Below are positions 1-10,185 of a stretch of 64,000 nucleotides of DNA, piece by piece. A program made the translations under genes and the position numbers. Position 1 is the stretch's first letter. The number at the start of each line of letters is the position of its first letter. The stretch comes from Sodalis ligni (GTDB taxonomy: Bacteria > Pseudomonadota > Gammaproteobacteria > Enterobacterales > Enterobacteriaceae), in assembly GCF_016865525.2 (NCBI RefSeq), contig NZ_CP075169.1, forward strand, positions 1,798,337 to 1,862,336, written 5' to 3'. The notes under the pieces are model-generated. The model was not told the origin of the DNA. It did no database searches and was given only the letters and a program-made list of their open reading frames with translations.

Positions 1-672
1 AGGATTCACTCCTTCGAGCTTATATTCTTCACCCATGGCTATCCATTTGTGTTTACCCAGCTCATGGTAGGGCAACAATTCGATTTTTTCGATATTGGCC
101 ATATCCTTGGTGAATTCACCCAGCATATGCACCGATTTATCATCATCCGACCAGCCGGGCACCACCACATACCGCAGCCAGGTGCGTTTGTTGATCTTTT
201 GCAGATAGCGGGCAAAATCCAGCACGCGGTGGTTGGAAACACCCACCAGGTTTTGATGGATATCGTCGTTCATTTCCTTGATATCGAGCATCACCAGGTC
301 GGTCACGTCCAGCAGTTCGTCAATGACCTCATCGTAACGCCGCACGTAGCCGTTGGTGTCAAGGCAGGTATTGATGCCTTCGGCATGGCAGGCGCGAAAC
401 CAGTCGCGCACGAATTCAGCCTGCAAAATCGCCTCGCCGCCGGACGCGGTGACGCCGCCGCCGGAAGCATTCATAAAGTGCCGGTAGGTGACCACCTCTT
501 TCATGATCTCCTCAACGGATATTTCGCGGCCGGCGTGCAAATCCCAGGTGTCGCGGTTGTGGCAATAGAGGCAACGGAGCAGGCAGCCCTGGAAGAAAAT
601 GATAAAACGAATGCCCGGACCATCGACGGTACCGCAGGATTCAAACGAATGGATGCGACCAAGTACTGACAT
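1..672 (-). CDS. pflA: pyruvate formate-lyase activating enzyme PflA (C-terminal end outside window)
   Basis: Radical-SAM enzyme that installs the glycyl radical on pyruvate formate-lyase under anaerobic conditions. The first 224 codons are present and the gene runs off the left edge; the E. coli protein has 246 residues, so about 22 are missing. The start ATG at 670-672 gives [20 protein letters not shown], which matches the family N-terminus. The cluster-binding CX3CX2C motif is seen as [12 protein letters not shown] (C30, C34, C37), followed by the SAM-binding [10 protein letters not shown] segment. The reading frame is open throughout. It lies downstream of pflB on the same strand, the usual order, separated by a terminator-like hairpin. 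Confidence 0.96.
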   Translation of the reverse strand, partial: MSVLGRIHSFESCGTVDGPGIRFIIFFQGCLLRCLYCHNRDTWDLHAGREISVEEIMKEVVTYRHFMNASGGGVTASGGEAILQAEFVRDWFRACHAEGINTCLDTNGYVRRYDEVIDELLDVTDLVMLDIKEMNDDIHQNLVGVSNHRVLDFARYLQKINKRTWLRYVVVPGWSDDDKSVHMLGEFTKDMANIEKIELLPYHELGKHKWIAMGEEYKLEGVNP

Positions 673-810
673 TGCGGGGTTTTCTCCATCTTTGCAGGAA
701 GTGTGTTTTGGCTGAACGACTCTGTTTATCTGCTGCTTATCTGCTTAAAGTAGCGCTTTCAGCCAAAGCATATTCACCTGAACGTGCTGACAATCACCCG
801 GTGCAGGTGA

Positions 811-842
811 TAAAAAGGCCCCACTTTCGTGGAGCCTTTATT
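811..842 (-). terminator. pflB intrinsic terminator
   Basis: On the minus strand a 9-bp stem (AGGCTCCAC / GTGGGGCCT, one G-T pair) closes a GAAA tetraloop and is followed by TTTTT. It sits just after the pflB stop and before pflA, so it should end or attenuate focA-pflB transcripts upstream of pflA. Confidence 0.8.
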
Positions 843-869
843 TTACGCCTTTTCAGACGGTGAGGGAAA

Positions 870-3150
870 TTACATCGACGCCGTGAAGGTACGGGTGATA
901 ACGTCCTTCTGCTGTTCTTTGGTCAATGAATTGAAGCGTACCGCATAACCGGACACACGGATGGTCAGGTTCGGGTAGTCTTCCGGATGTTCCATGGCCG
1001 CCAGCAGCATTTCACGGTTCATCACGTTGACGTTCAGATGCTGACCGCCTTCCACGCCGGCTTCATGATGGAAGTAACCGTCCATCAAGCCTGCCAGGTT
1101 GGCTTTACGTACGTCGTCATCCTTGCCCAGTGCTTTAGGCACGATGGAGAAGGTATAAGAAATACCGTCTTTCGCGTAGGCAAACGGCAGTTTGGCAACG
1201 GATGTCAGAGAAGCGACAGCGCCTTTCTGGTCACGACCGTGCATCGGGTTGGCACCCGGTCCAAACGGCGCGCCTGAACGACGTCCGTCAGGAGTGTTAC
1301 CGGTCTTCTTACCGTAAACCACGTTAGAGGTAATGGTAAGAATGGACTGAGTCGGTACAGCGCCACGGTAGGTCGGCAGCTTCTGAATTTTCTTCATGAA
1401 ACGTTCAACCAGGTCGCAAGCGATGTCATCGACGCGGGAGTCGTTGTTACCGAACTGCGGGTATTCGCCTTCGATGTCGAAATCAACGGCCATGCCATCA
1501 GCATCACGTACCGGTTTGACCTTGGCGTACTTGATGGCGGACAGGGAGTCGGCGGCGACGGACAGACCGGCGATGCCGCAAGCCATGGTGCGATAGACAT
1601 CACGGTCATGCAGGGCCATCAGCGATGCTTCGTAGCTGTATTTATCATGCATATAGTGGATGATGTTCAGCGCGGTGACATACTGCTTGGCCAGCCAATC
1701 CATGAAGTGATCCATGCTGTTTAGCACGGTATCGTAATCCAGGACTGCGTCGGCAATCGGCGCGGTTTTCGGACCGACCTGGATTTTGGCTTTTTCGTCC
1801 ATGCCGCCGTTGATTGCGTACAGAACCATTTTAGCCAGGTTGGCGCGGGCGCCGAAGAACTGCATTTGTTTGCCGACAACCATCGGGCTTACGCAACAGG
1901 CAATGGCGTAATCGTCATTGTTGAAATCGGGACGCATCAGGTCGTCGTTTTCATACTGTACGGAAGAGGTATCGATGGAAACCTTGGCGGTAAATTTCTT
2001 CCAGCTGATCGGCAATTTTTCCGACCACAGAATGGTCATGTTCGGTTCCGGAGCCGGCCCCATGGTGTACAGGGTGTTCAGGAAGCGGAAGCTGTTTTTG
2101 GTAACCAGGGTTCGGCCGTCAACGCCCATGCCGCCCAGTGATTCAGTGGCCCAAATCGGGTCGCCGGAGAACAGTTCGTCATATTCAGGAGTACGCAGGA
2201 AACGGACCATACGCAGTTTCATGACCAGATGGTCAATCAGTTCCTGAGCCTGTTCTTCAGTGATTTTGCCGGCTTTCAAATCGCGTTCGATGAAGATATC
2301 CAGGAACGTAGAAGTACGGCCGAAGGACATTGCAGCGCCGTTCTGGGATTTAACCGCGGCCAGGTAGCCGAAGTAGGTCCATTGAACAGCTTCTTGAGCG
2401 GTGGTGGCCGGGCCGGAAATATCGCAGCCGTATTTGGCGGCCATTTCTTTGATTTGACCCAAAGCGCGATGCTGGTCGGCGATTTCTTCACGCAGACGGA
2501 TGGTGGCTTCCAGGTCTTCGCCGTTTTCCAGTTTGCTTTGCAAAGAGGTGAACTGGGCGAATTTGTCTTTCATCAGGTAGTCGATACCGTACAGCGCGAT
2601 GCGACGGTAATCGCCAATGATGCGGCCACGGCCGTAGGCGTCGGGCAGGCCGGTCAACGCACCGGTCTTACGGCATTTCAGAATGTCGGGAGTATAGACA
2701 TCGAATACGCCCTGGTTATGGGTTTTACGGTATTCGGTGAAGATTTTTTTCAGCTGCGGGTCCAGCTCGCGATCGTAGGCTTTGCAGGAGCTTTCAACCA
2801 TCTTGATGCCGCCGAACGGGATAATAGCGCGTTTCAACGGTGCATCAGTTTGCAGGCCGACGATTTTTTCCTGGCTTTTATTGATATAGCCGGCGTCATG
2901 GGACGTAATGGTAGCCGCAACATCGGTATCGAAATCCACCGGCGCATGGGTGCGGTTTTCGGTTTTGATGCCTTCCATTACCTTCGCCCACAGGGCGGTA
3001 GTGGCGGGAGTCGCACCGGCCAGGAAGGCTTCGTTGCCTTCATAAGGAGTATAGTTTTTGGATAAAGTCACGAACATTGACTTCATTCTGCCAGTCGCCT
3101 TTGCTGAAACCTTCCCAAGCAGTGGCTAGTTTTGTGTTCAGATCGGTCAT
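870..3150 (-). pseudogene. pflB: pyruvate formate-lyase PflB, frameshifted near codon 33 as sequenced
   Basis: Glycyl-radical enzyme converting pyruvate and CoA to acetyl-CoA and formate in anaerobic growth. The native start is the ATG at 3148-3150, preceded by AAGGTAGG and encoding [15 protein letters not shown], as in E. coli. That frame runs to RDFIQK and is then lost at a run of five A (about 3053-3057). The remaining 727 or so codons continue in another frame without interruption to 870. The adjacent catalytic cysteines (IACCVSP) and the radical glycine in RVSGYAVRF are intact. A net two-base loss, or one extra base, explains the break. The alternative open frame from 3086 (MKSMFVTL) has no ribosome site and a non-homologous start. 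Either a sequencing indel or a fresh mutation is possible. Confidence 0.85.
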
Positions 3151-3206
3151 TTTATACCTACCTTCTAATGTGGATTTCTTAAAACCCGGCTTCACGGCGG
3201 ACCAAA

Positions 3207-4064
3207 TTAATGGTTATTTCCACCGCGCAGATAAATTACCCAATACGTTAACCCTACCAGTAACCCCCCGCCGATGATGTTGCCAATCGTTACCGGAATC
3301 AGGTTGTCGATAATAAAGTTACTTACGGTAAGATGTGAAAACTGGTCGGGCGCCATGTTAATGGCTTGCCAGAACTCCGGACCAGCAAAATTCTTGATCA
3401 CAATACCCATTGGGATCATAAACATATTGGCGATGCTGTGTTCAAAACCGCTGGAAACAAACATCGCGACAGGGAATATCATGGCGAACATTTTGTCCAT
3501 CAGGCTGCGGCCGGAATAACTCATCCATACCGCCAGACAGACCAGCAAATTCGCCAGAATCCCAAGACACACCGCCTCGATAAAAGTGTGATGCACTTTA
3601 TGGTCGGCAGTCTGCAAAACGTTCAGGCCCCAGCCGCCGTTGGCGACCATATGCTCCCCGGAAAACCAGATAAGCGCCACGAAGAACAACGCGCCGATAA
3701 AGTTGCCGATGTAAACGTTGATCCAATTACGCGCCAACTGCCCCCATGTGATGCGTCCGCTGGCCTTGGCGACCATAATCAGCACTGTGGAAGTGAACAG
3801 GTCCGCGCCGCAAACCACCACCAGCATCAGGCCTAACGAGAAACATACCCCGCCCACCAGTTTGGCAATGCCGTAAGGCATTGCGGTGGTACCCGTGGTG
3901 GCGGTGATATAAAAAGCGAAAGCGATGGAGATGAACACGCCTGCGGTTATCGCCAGGAAAAACGTTTTTGCCGGTTGTTTGGTTGCTTTATAAACGCCGG
4001 CTTCTTCAGCGACTTTTGCCATGGCGGCAGGCAAGAGTAAATCAAATGGGTTGTCAGCTTTCAC
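3207..4064 (-). CDS. focA: formate channel FocA
   Basis: Pentameric formate/nitrite-family channel of the inner membrane that passes formate made by PflB. 285 residues, the usual length, beginning [20 protein letters not shown]. Six membrane segments can be seen between about residues 30 and 280, and the gating histidine context [10 protein letters not shown] is present. It is the promoter-proximal gene of the focA-pflB operon, with a 56-base gap to the native pflB start, close to the arrangement in E. coli. Confidence 0.97.
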   Translation of the reverse strand: MKADNPFDLLLPAAMAKVAEEAGVYKATKQPAKTFFLAITAGVFISIAFAFYITATTGTTAMPYGIAKLVGGVCFSLGLMLVVVCGADLFTSTVLIMVAKASGRITWGQLARNWINVYIGNFIGALFFVALIWFSGEHMVANGGWGLNVLQTADHKVHHTFIEAVCLGILANLLVCLAVWMSYSGRSLMDKMFAMIFPVAMFVSSGFEHSIANMFMIPMGIVIKNFAGPEFWQAINMAPDQFSHLTVSNFIIDNLIPVTIGNIIGGGLLVGLTYWVIYLRGGNNH

Positions 4065-4125
4065 ACTAACTCTCTCGGTGAATAATTAAACGTTGTAATT
4101 CTAACAAAGCAGTATAGTGCAAAAA

Positions 4126-4139
4126 TTGACTTGGATCAT
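4126..4139 (-). promoter_or_regulatory. FNR box of the focA-pfl promoter
   Basis: On the minus strand ATGAT-CCAA-GTCAA matches the FNR consensus (TTGAT-N4-ATCAA) with one change per half. A -10-like TAGAAT lies at 4098-4103, so a start near 4091 would place the box at -41.5, the class II activator position. Confidence 0.55.
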
Positions 4140-4192
4140 AATGGGCCGAACTTAACGGCCTTTTGGGTAGGGGAAATGGGGTAAATTAATTA

Positions 4193-4205
4193 TAAGATGT
4201 TGATT
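4193..4205 (-). promoter_or_regulatory. IHF site upstream of focA
   Basis: AATCAACATCTTA on the minus strand fits the IHF core WATCAA-N4-TTR exactly. It is about 108 bases upstream of the inferred start, consistent with the IHF-dependent architecture known for the E. coli pfl promoter. Confidence 0.45.
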
Positions 4206-4501
4206 TTTAAGTTAAAAATAAAGTTTAATAATTACACAAAGATTTGAAAACGGCATTTTTTGCACTTTTATGAACGTTATGAAATGGCATCGCATATAGC
4301 CGCAATGTTTCATCAAGGCAATAAAACAGCCAAATTTCACTTCACGATAACAATAAACTATTTATTGGAACCTTGGCGAGCATTATATTTCGCCAAACGC
4401 CCGGCGATAATGCTCAATGTCATCGGAGCTAAATAAAGCCATGATTTATGTAGGGTTATTACTCCCGCTCGCCGTAACGACGGATAAATTTATTTTATCC
4501 T

Positions 4502-4525
4502 CCCCGCCGGGCCGTAACGGCGGGG
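4502..4525 (-). terminator. GC-rich hairpin after ycaO
   Basis: CCCCGCCG / CGGCGGGG stem with an 8-base loop lies just beyond the ycaO stop. On the minus strand it is followed by AGGATAAAATAAATTT rather than a clean T-run, so it is only a possible weak terminator. Confidence 0.35.
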
Positions 4526-4562
4526 AAAAGAGCGTAGCGCTTATCTTTCCGGCTCCGGGATC

Positions 4563-6320
4563 CTACCGCCAGTAGCGGCGTTTTGCCAACTGCAATTTTT
4601 CATAGGCGGCCAGTAGGGCGCGATGGGCCGGCAGCGCGTGTAGATCGCCGTCGATGGTAAACAGGCCGGCAAAGCACTGCTTGCCCCGCAGTGCGGCGGT
4701 AGCGCTGGCGAGCGTGGCGGCACCGTACATGCGTTCGAACGCGGTGTGGTACTGCGCCGGATCCCGGCCGGACTCCTGGGCGAGCAGAAGGAGGGTTTGC
4801 AAACAGCGGTAATAATTTTCACGCTGCGGCGAAAAAACCGAACTATTGAAATCCAGGGTCCATTCGGTCCAGATCAACGCCTGTTCGAGGTCGCCTCCCG
4901 CGAGCGCCAGCATGGCTTTCAACTCTCCCACCCGCAGGGTGAACCAACCGTTGTCCCGGCCGGTGGCCAGGCCCAGCAGCTCACGCACCCGGGTGAAATC
5001 GTCCAGCCCTTCATCATCAAGCCGCTCGATAAGTGCCAGATACCGCTCCGGGGGCCACTGGCTTTCCGGCAGGCTTAGCAGCTCGTCGCGCAAATGGGCG
5101 GCCATGGTGTTATTGGCGAACAATAAATCCTCCGCCGGATAGATATCGGACATGCCCGGCACCAGTATACGGCAGGCATAAACGCCCAAATGCTCGTAGT
5201 CCGCGATATAGACCTCTGCCTCCTTTCGCCGGAAAATCTCCATCATGGCGGCGAATTCCGCGCCGGTGGTGCCGCTGAAATTCCAATCCACAAAGGGATA
5301 ATCGGCATCCTCTTTAAACAGATCCCAGGAGATAAGCCCGCTGGAGTCAATAAAATGCGTTTCCAGGTTGGTTTGCTCCGCCACTTCCTCGTCGTCAAAG
5401 GTAGGCGGGGTAAAGACATCCAGATCTTTCAGGCTGCGGCCCTGCAACAGCTCGGTCACGGTGCGCTCCAGCGCCACGCCGAAATCCGGATGCGCGCCGA
5501 AAGAAGCAAAACAGGTGCCGTTGGCGGGATTGAACAGCACGACGCAGATAACCGGGTATTCACCGCCAAGGGACGCGTCATAGGCGAAAATGGGAAAGCC
5601 TTCCTCTTCCAGCCGGCTAATGGCCGCCAAAACGCCGGGATAGCGGTCCAGTACCGTTTGGGGTATGAGCGGCAGACTGATGGATTCGGCGATGATGCGG
5701 TTTTTGATATGGCGTTCAAACACTTCGGACAACGCCTGTACCCGCGCTTCATTGGCGGTATTGCCCGCCGACATGCCATTGGATACATAGAGATTGCCGA
5801 TGATATTCATCGGGATATAGATAACCGCCTGGTCCGATTGCCGGGTAAACGGCAGGGCGCAGATGCCGCGCTCTTTATTGCCGGATTGCAAATCCACCAG
5901 CGCGCCGGCCCGCAGCGCCCCGTCGGGATCGTAAAAATTCCGCAGCCGATCGTCCAGGATGCCGTGCGGCAACGTATCATCCGCCGTCAGGGGAAACCAC
6001 TTTTCGTTGGGATAGTGCACAAAATCGCCCTGGGCGATGCTGTGGCCGAGATAAAAATCGGCAAAGAAATAATTGGTGGAAAGCCGCTCGAAATACTCCC
6101 CCAGAGCAGAGGCCAGCGCGGCCTTTTTGCTGGCGCCCTTGCCGTTGGTGAAACACAGGGGGCAGTCGCGATCGCGGATATGCACTGACCAGACATGGGG
6201 AACCGGGTTGAGCCAGGAGGCCTCTTCAATATTAAAACCCAGCGCCGACAATTGTTGATAAAATCGCTGGATGGAGTCTTCGAGGGCGGCGTCTTTACCG
6301 GGGATAAATGTCTGGGTCAT
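4563..6320 (-). CDS. ycaO: YcaO, cyclodehydratase-family protein linked to ribosomal S12 methylthiolation
   Basis: YcaO enzymes use ATP to activate amide backbones; the E. coli protein enhances RimO-dependent beta-methylthiolation of ribosomal protein S12. The ATG at 6318-6320 gives MTQTFIPGKDAALEDSI, the family start, and 585 residues (E. coli 586). An in-frame GTG nine bases upstream is possible but has no better ribosome site. Strong local conservation is seen at NGKGASKKAALASALGEYFERL, ALERTVTELLQGR and the C-terminal helical-repeat part (NYYRCLQTLLLLAQ). It is upstream of focA in the standard order. The E. coli neighbour ycaP is absent here. Confidence 0.94.
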   Translation of the reverse strand: MTQTFIPGKDAALEDSIQRFYQQLSALGFNIEEASWLNPVPHVWSVHIRDRDCPLCFTNGKGASKKAALASALGEYFERLSTNYFFADFYLGHSIAQGDFVHYPNEKWFPLTADDTLPHGILDDRLRNFYDPDGALRAGALVDLQSGNKERGICALPFTRQSDQAVIYIPMNIIGNLYVSNGMSAGNTANEARVQALSEVFERHIKNRIIAESISLPLIPQTVLDRYPGVLAAISRLEEEGFPIFAYDASLGGEYPVICVVLFNPANGTCFASFGAHPDFGVALERTVTELLQGRSLKDLDVFTPPTFDDEEVAEQTNLETHFIDSSGLISWDLFKEDADYPFVDWNFSGTTGAEFAAMMEIFRRKEAEVYIADYEHLGVYACRILVPGMSDIYPAEDLLFANNTMAAHLRDELLSLPESQWPPERYLALIERLDDEGLDDFTRVRELLGLATGRDNGWFTLRVGELKAMLALAGGDLEQALIWTEWTLDFNSSVFSPQRENYYRCLQTLLLLAQESGRDPAQYHTAFERMYGAATLASATAALRGKQCFAGLFTIDGDLHALPAHRALLAAYEKLQLAKRRYWR

Positions 6321-6570
6321 AAGGCTCACTTTATTATCGTCGCTAAACCGGCATAATACGGTGTTTTGCCTTCAGGCTCCACGTATTCTCTGTAAAGACC
6401 GCCGCCGGACGTAACAGCCTCATGAATGGTATGGTTGATATTCCGGCCGCGAATGCGTCGATGGCTAAAATGCGCAAGAGAGTCAATAAACGTTGCGACG
6501 TCCGAATGCGAGTGATAAAAACGATGGCATCGGATGTTCAAACGGTTTTCGGTCAATGTGGTGAGGGGAA

Positions 6571-7656
6571 ATGAATCAGGTCTTTAATTTTAGCGCCGGC
6601 CCGGCAATGATTCCGGCGGAAGTATTGCAGCGCGCGCAGCAGGAATTATGCGATTGGCATGGACTGGGTACGTCGGTCATGGAAATCAGCCACCGCAGCA
6701 AGGAATTTATCGAGGTGGCGAAGGAATCCGAACAGGATTTGCGCGAACTGTTGAGTATCCCCGATAACTATAAAGTGCTGTTCAGCCACGGCGGCGCCCG
6801 CGCGCAATTCGCCGCGGTGCCGTTGAATCTGCTGGGGGAAGGCGCCGGCGCCGATTATATCGACGGCGGCTATTGGGCCCACAGCGCCGTGGCCGAAGCC
6901 CGCAAGTATTGCGATCCCCGGGTTATTGACGTGAAGACCCGCCTTGACGGCATGCGTGCCATCAAGCCCATGGGCGAATGGACGCTCTCCACAGACAGCG
7001 CGTATGTGCATTACTGCCCCAATGAAACCATCGACGGGCTGGCCATCGACGAATTACCCGATTTCGGCGACAAGGTGGTGGTGGCGGACTATTCTTCCAC
7101 CATTCTTTCCCGCCCGCTGGATGTCAGCCGGTTCGGCGTGATTTATGCCGGAGCGCAGAAAAACATCGGTCCGGCCGGGCTGACGCTGGTTATCGTGCGC
7201 GAAGATCTGCTGGGCAAGGCCCGGCGCGAAACCCCTTCGGTCCTGGATTACCAGGTGCTGGCGGAAAACGACTCCATGTTCAATACCCCGCCCACCTTTG
7301 CCTGGTATCTTTCCGGCCTGGTATTTAAATGGCTCAAAGCGCAGGGCGGCCTGGCGGCAATGGATCAGCGCAACCAGGCGAAAGCCGATCTGCTGTACCG
7401 GTTTATCGACCGCAGCGAATTTTACCGTAACGATGTGGCGCCGGCTAACCGTTCACGCATGAATGTTCCCTTCCTGCTGGCGGATGCGGAGTTGGACAAG
7501 CTGTTCCTGGAAGAATCCGTTGCCGCCGGTTTGCATGCCCTGAAAGGTCACCGCGTGGTGGGCGGAATGCGCGCGTCGCTCTATAATGCCATGCCGCTGG
7601 CGGGCGTTGAGGCCCTGGTGGCGTTCATGACCGAATTCGCCCGGCGGCACGGCTGA
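6571..7656 (+). CDS. serC: phosphoserine/phosphohydroxythreonine aminotransferase SerC
   Basis: PLP-dependent aminotransferase of serine and pyridoxal-phosphate biosynthesis, cytoplasmic. 361 residues from [19 protein letters not shown], full length. The PLP lysine is in [11 protein letters not shown] at about residue 198, and the phosphate-binding HGGARAQF motif is present. GAGGGG lies directly upstream of the ATG. It is the first gene of a serC-aroA unit, with a hairpin and T-run between the two genes. The 250 bases upstream, shared with divergent ycaO, hold no convincing gene. Confidence 0.97.
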   Translation: MNQVFNFSAGPAMIPAEVLQRAQQELCDWHGLGTSVMEISHRSKEFIEVAKESEQDLRELLSIPDNYKVLFSHGGARAQFAAVPLNLLGEGAGADYIDGGYWAHSAVAEARKYCDPRVIDVKTRLDGMRAIKPMGEWTLSTDSAYVHYCPNETIDGLAIDELPDFGDKVVVADYSSTILSRPLDVSRFGVIYAGAQKNIGPAGLTLVIVREDLLGKARRETPSVLDYQVLAENDSMFNTPPTFAWYLSGLVFKWLKAQGGLAAMDQRNQAKADLLYRFIDRSEFYRNDVAPANRSRMNVPFLLADAELDKLFLEESVAAGLHALKGHRVVGGMRASLYNAMPLAGVEALVAFMTEFARRHG

Positions 7657-7697
7657 TCTTTCGCGGCCTCCGCTGTACGAATAGAATGAAATAACCT

Positions 7698-7734
7698 GCG
7701 ACCCCGACCTTACCGCCGGGGTCGCTGATTTTTT
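7698..7734 (+). terminator. serC-aroA intercistronic terminator/attenuator
   Basis: GCGACCCCG / CGGGGTCGC nine-base perfect stem, 10-base loop, then TGATTTTTT. It would reduce read-through from serC into aroA. Confidence 0.8.
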
Positions 7735-7757
7735 AATTGTTGGAGAACGTGTTTCAC

Positions 7758-9044
7758 ATGCAGGAATCCCTGACCCTACAACCGGTGGCGCACATCAACG
7801 GCATCGTTAACCTGCCCGGTTCGAAAAGCGTATCGAACCGTGCTTTGCTGTTGGCGGCACTGGCCCGCGGCACCACCCGGCTGACCAACCTGTTGGACAG
7901 CGACGATGTGCGTCATATGCTGGCGGCCCTGGCGGCGTTGGGCGTCACCTACCGCCTGAGCGCCGACCGTCGGCAGTGCGAGGTTGACGGGCAGGGGCAT
8001 GCCCTGACCGCCGCCGCGCCCCTGGAGCTGTTCCTGGGTAACGCCGGCACCGCCATGCGGCCGCTGGCGGCCATGTTATGCCTGGGCCGGCATGACATCC
8101 TGCTCACCGGCGAACCGCGCATGAAAGAGCGCCCCATCGGGCATTTGGTGGATGCCCTGCGCCAGGGCGGCGCCGAGGTGGAATACCTGGAACAGGAAAA
8201 TTACCCGCCGCTGCGCCTGCGGGGCGGTTTCCGCGGCGGCGAGATCGAGGTGGACGGCACTGTATCCAGCCAGTTTCTCACCGCCCTGCTGATGGCGGCG
8301 CCGCTGGCGGCGGAAGATACGGTAATCCGCATTAAAGGGGAACTGGTCTCCCGGCCCTATATAGACATCACCCTGACCCTCATGGAAACTTTCGGCATCC
8401 GGGTTCGCCACGAAAATTACCGGGTTTTTTACCTCAAAGGCAATGAATGCTATCGCTCACCGGGGCATTATCTGGTGGAAGGGGATGCCTCTTCGGCGTC
8501 CTATTTTCTGGCGGCGGCGGCTATTCGCGGCGGCACCGTCCGGGTGACCGGCATCGGTAAAAACAGCGTGCAGGGCGATATCCGCTTTGCCGATGTGCTG
8601 GAGCGCATGGGCGCGGTTATCCGCTGGGGCGATGATTTTATCGAATGTACCCGCGGCGAGCTGCATGCGGTGGATATGGACATGAATCATATTCCCGACG
8701 CCGCCATGACCATCGCCACCACAGCGCTGTTTGCCGGCGGCACCACCCGGCTGCGCAATATTTATAATTGGCGGGTGAAAGAGACCGACCGGCTGTCGGC
8801 AATGGCCGCCGAACTGCGCAAAGTGGGCGCAGAGGTAGTGGAAGGGGAGGATTTCATCGAGATAACCCCGCCCAAGACGCTGAAGTGCGCCGAAATCGGC
8901 ACCTACAACGATCACCGGATGGCAATGTGTTTTTCATTGGTAGCCTTATCCGATACGCCGGTCACCATACTCGATCCCAAATGCACTCATAAGACTTTTC
9001 CGGATTATTTTCAGCAGCTGGCGGCCATCAGCACGCTGAAGTAG
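7758..9044 (+). CDS. aroA: 3-phosphoshikimate 1-carboxyvinyltransferase (EPSP synthase) AroA
   Basis: Joins shikimate-3-phosphate and PEP in the sixth step of the shikimate pathway. The ATG at 7758 gives [19 protein letters not shown] and 428 residues (E. coli 427), with GGAG upstream; an in-frame TTG at 7737 would add seven unlikely residues. Conserved sites seen are [10 protein letters not shown] (K23), [10 protein letters not shown] (PEP and glyphosate site, about 96-105) and the C-terminal [10 protein letters not shown]. The sequence is a class I, glyphosate-sensitive type. It follows serC as in E. coli. Confidence 0.97.
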   Translation: MQESLTLQPVAHINGIVNLPGSKSVSNRALLLAALARGTTRLTNLLDSDDVRHMLAALAALGVTYRLSADRRQCEVDGQGHALTAAAPLELFLGNAGTAMRPLAAMLCLGRHDILLTGEPRMKERPIGHLVDALRQGGAEVEYLEQENYPPLRLRGGFRGGEIEVDGTVSSQFLTALLMAAPLAAEDTVIRIKGELVSRPYIDITLTLMETFGIRVRHENYRVFYLKGNECYRSPGHYLVEGDASSASYFLAAAAIRGGTVRVTGIGKNSVQGDIRFADVLERMGAVIRWGDDFIECTRGELHAVDMDMNHIPDAAMTIATTALFAGGTTRLRNIYNWRVKETDRLSAMAAELRKVGAEVVEGEDFIEITPPKTLKCAEIGTYNDHRMAMCFSLVALSDTPVTILDPKCTHKTFPDYFQQLAAISTLK

Positions 9045-9078
9045 ACGCCGGTCCGGCGGAAGGATGGCGGTCTTTTTT
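9043..9078 (+). terminator. aroA terminator
   Basis: AGACGCC pairs with GGCGGTCT across an internal CCGGTCCGG hairpin and is followed by TTTTTT immediately after the aroA stop codon. Confidence 0.65.
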
Positions 9079-9387
9079 CGTCCCGGGGCTCTCCCGGACG
9101 CATTGGGCCGTTAGTCGTGGAACATAATGGAAGCGGGTAGGGAAATTGTCGGATTGCCCGCGAAGCCAATCCTGTCGCCGGCTTGGCCGCTTAAGGATAT
9201 TCCTTGCCGCCAGTCCGCGCGGAAACGGCGCGGGCAGACTACAATCGAGCCAACGGACGGAAGATATTTCCTTATTGGATTAGCCGCGTGCAAGGGTAAC
9301 CTATATTCCATAATGATGCGTATAATGCCCCACAAGACGTTTCGTTATTATGGAAATGAAGTTTCCCGCTGAGAGGAGAAAACAACA
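9079..9387 (+). promoter_or_regulatory. cmk-rpsA promoter region
   Basis: 309 bases without a convincing gene. A perfect TATAAT occurs at 9321-9326, 62 bases before cmk; no good -35 is visible at 16-18 bases. The RBS is GAGAGGAGAA just before the cmk ATG. Short open frames on both strands lack homology and ribosome sites. Confidence 0.5.
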
Positions 9388-10071
9388 ATGGCAGCAGTCG
9401 TCCCGGTGATCACCATCGACGGACCGAGCGGTGCAGGGAAAGGTACGTTGTGTAAAGCATTGGCGGAAGCATTGCAGTGGCATTTGCTCGATTCCGGTGC
9501 CATTTACCGGGTTTTGGCGTTGGCGGCATTACACCATCAAGTGGATATCAGTGCCGAAGACACCCTTGTTCCTCTGGCCGCGCACCTTGATGTGCATTTC
9601 AAGGTACTGGACGGGCAGTTGGAAATCGTGCTGGAAGGGGAAGATGTCGGCCAGGAAATCCGTACTGAAACCGTTGGCAATACCGCCTCGAAAATCGCCG
9701 CTTTTCCGCGGGTCCGCGAGGCATTGCTGCGCCGCCAGCGCGCTTTTCGCGAAGCGCCGGGGCTTATCGCCGACGGCCGGGATATGGGCACGGTGGTGTT
9801 CGCCGACGCGCCGGTGAAGATTTTTCTTGACGCGTCGCCGGAAGAAAGAGCGCACCGACGCATGCGGCAGTTGCAGGAAAAGGGCTTTAGTGTTAACTTT
9901 GAACGCCTTTTATCCGAGATAAAAGAACGGGACAGCCGCGACAGGAATCGTCCGGTGGCGCCGCTGATACCGGCGCCTGACGCGCTGGTACTGGATTCCA
10001 CCAGTATGACTATCGAAGAAGTGATAGCCCAGGCGTTAAGCCATTCCCGACGGATCCTGGCGTTAGCATAG
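9388..10071 (+). CDS. cmk: cytidylate kinase Cmk
   Basis: Phosphorylates CMP and dCMP with ATP in nucleotide salvage, cytoplasmic. 227 residues, as in E. coli. The P-loop is GPSGAGKGT (about 12-20), followed by LLDSGAIYR and the [12 protein letters not shown] nucleotide-binding stretch. It precedes rpsA by 114 bases, the conserved cmk-rpsA arrangement in which S1 expression is partly driven from upstream of cmk. Confidence 0.97.
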   Translation: MAAVVPVITIDGPSGAGKGTLCKALAEALQWHLLDSGAIYRVLALAALHHQVDISAEDTLVPLAAHLDVHFKVLDGQLEIVLEGEDVGQEIRTETVGNTASKIAAFPRVREALLRRQRAFREAPGLIADGRDMGTVVFADAPVKIFLDASPEERAHRRMRQLQEKGFSVNFERLLSEIKERDSRDRNRPVAPLIPAPDALVLDSTSMTIEEVIAQALSHSRRILALA

Positions 10072-10185
10072 CTGTGCATGAATCAAATACCCTGTTGCAA
10101 GGACCGGCAACGGGGCGTGTAAAACAACCCCATCAAGCAGGATGCCGGATGGACGTTAATCAAAAACACCTGAAGATTATCAAAT
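10072..10185 (+). promoter_or_regulatory. rpsA translation-initiation leader
   Basis: 114-base gap between cmk and rpsA with no strong Shine-Dalgarno (only GAAG before the ATG). Small GC hairpins carry GGA in unpaired context (GCAAGGACCGGC, CAGGATGCC, ATGGACG). In E. coli a folded leader with GGA loops and a degenerate SD directs S1 autoregulation; the same layout is inferred here. Confidence 0.5.

Larger units (their letters stand above)
4065..4562. promoter_or_regulatory. focA-pfl regulatory region
   Basis: This 498-base AT-rich stretch without a gene lies between ycaO and focA, both leftward. Near focA it holds an FNR-like dyad, a fitting -10 and an IHF site, described separately. Further upstream are AT-rich GTTAA-type repeats (about 4180-4235) of the kind ArcA binds; no single ArcA site can be assigned by eye. 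The ycaO-proximal end has only a GC-rich hairpin. E. coli focA-pfl is driven by FNR, ArcA and IHF, so the content is as expected. Confidence 0.6.

Noticed and set aside
49..669. 206-codon open frame on the plus strand
   Set aside because: It lies antisense to the well-conserved pflA reading frame, which runs off the left edge; no independent support.
6326..6556. 76-codon leftward open frame between ycaO and serC
   Set aside because: No ribosome site or recognisable similarity; it covers the divergent promoter region.
9127..9372. 81-codon open frame in the aroA-cmk gap
   Set aside because: Spans the cmk -10 element and lacks a ribosome site or similarity.
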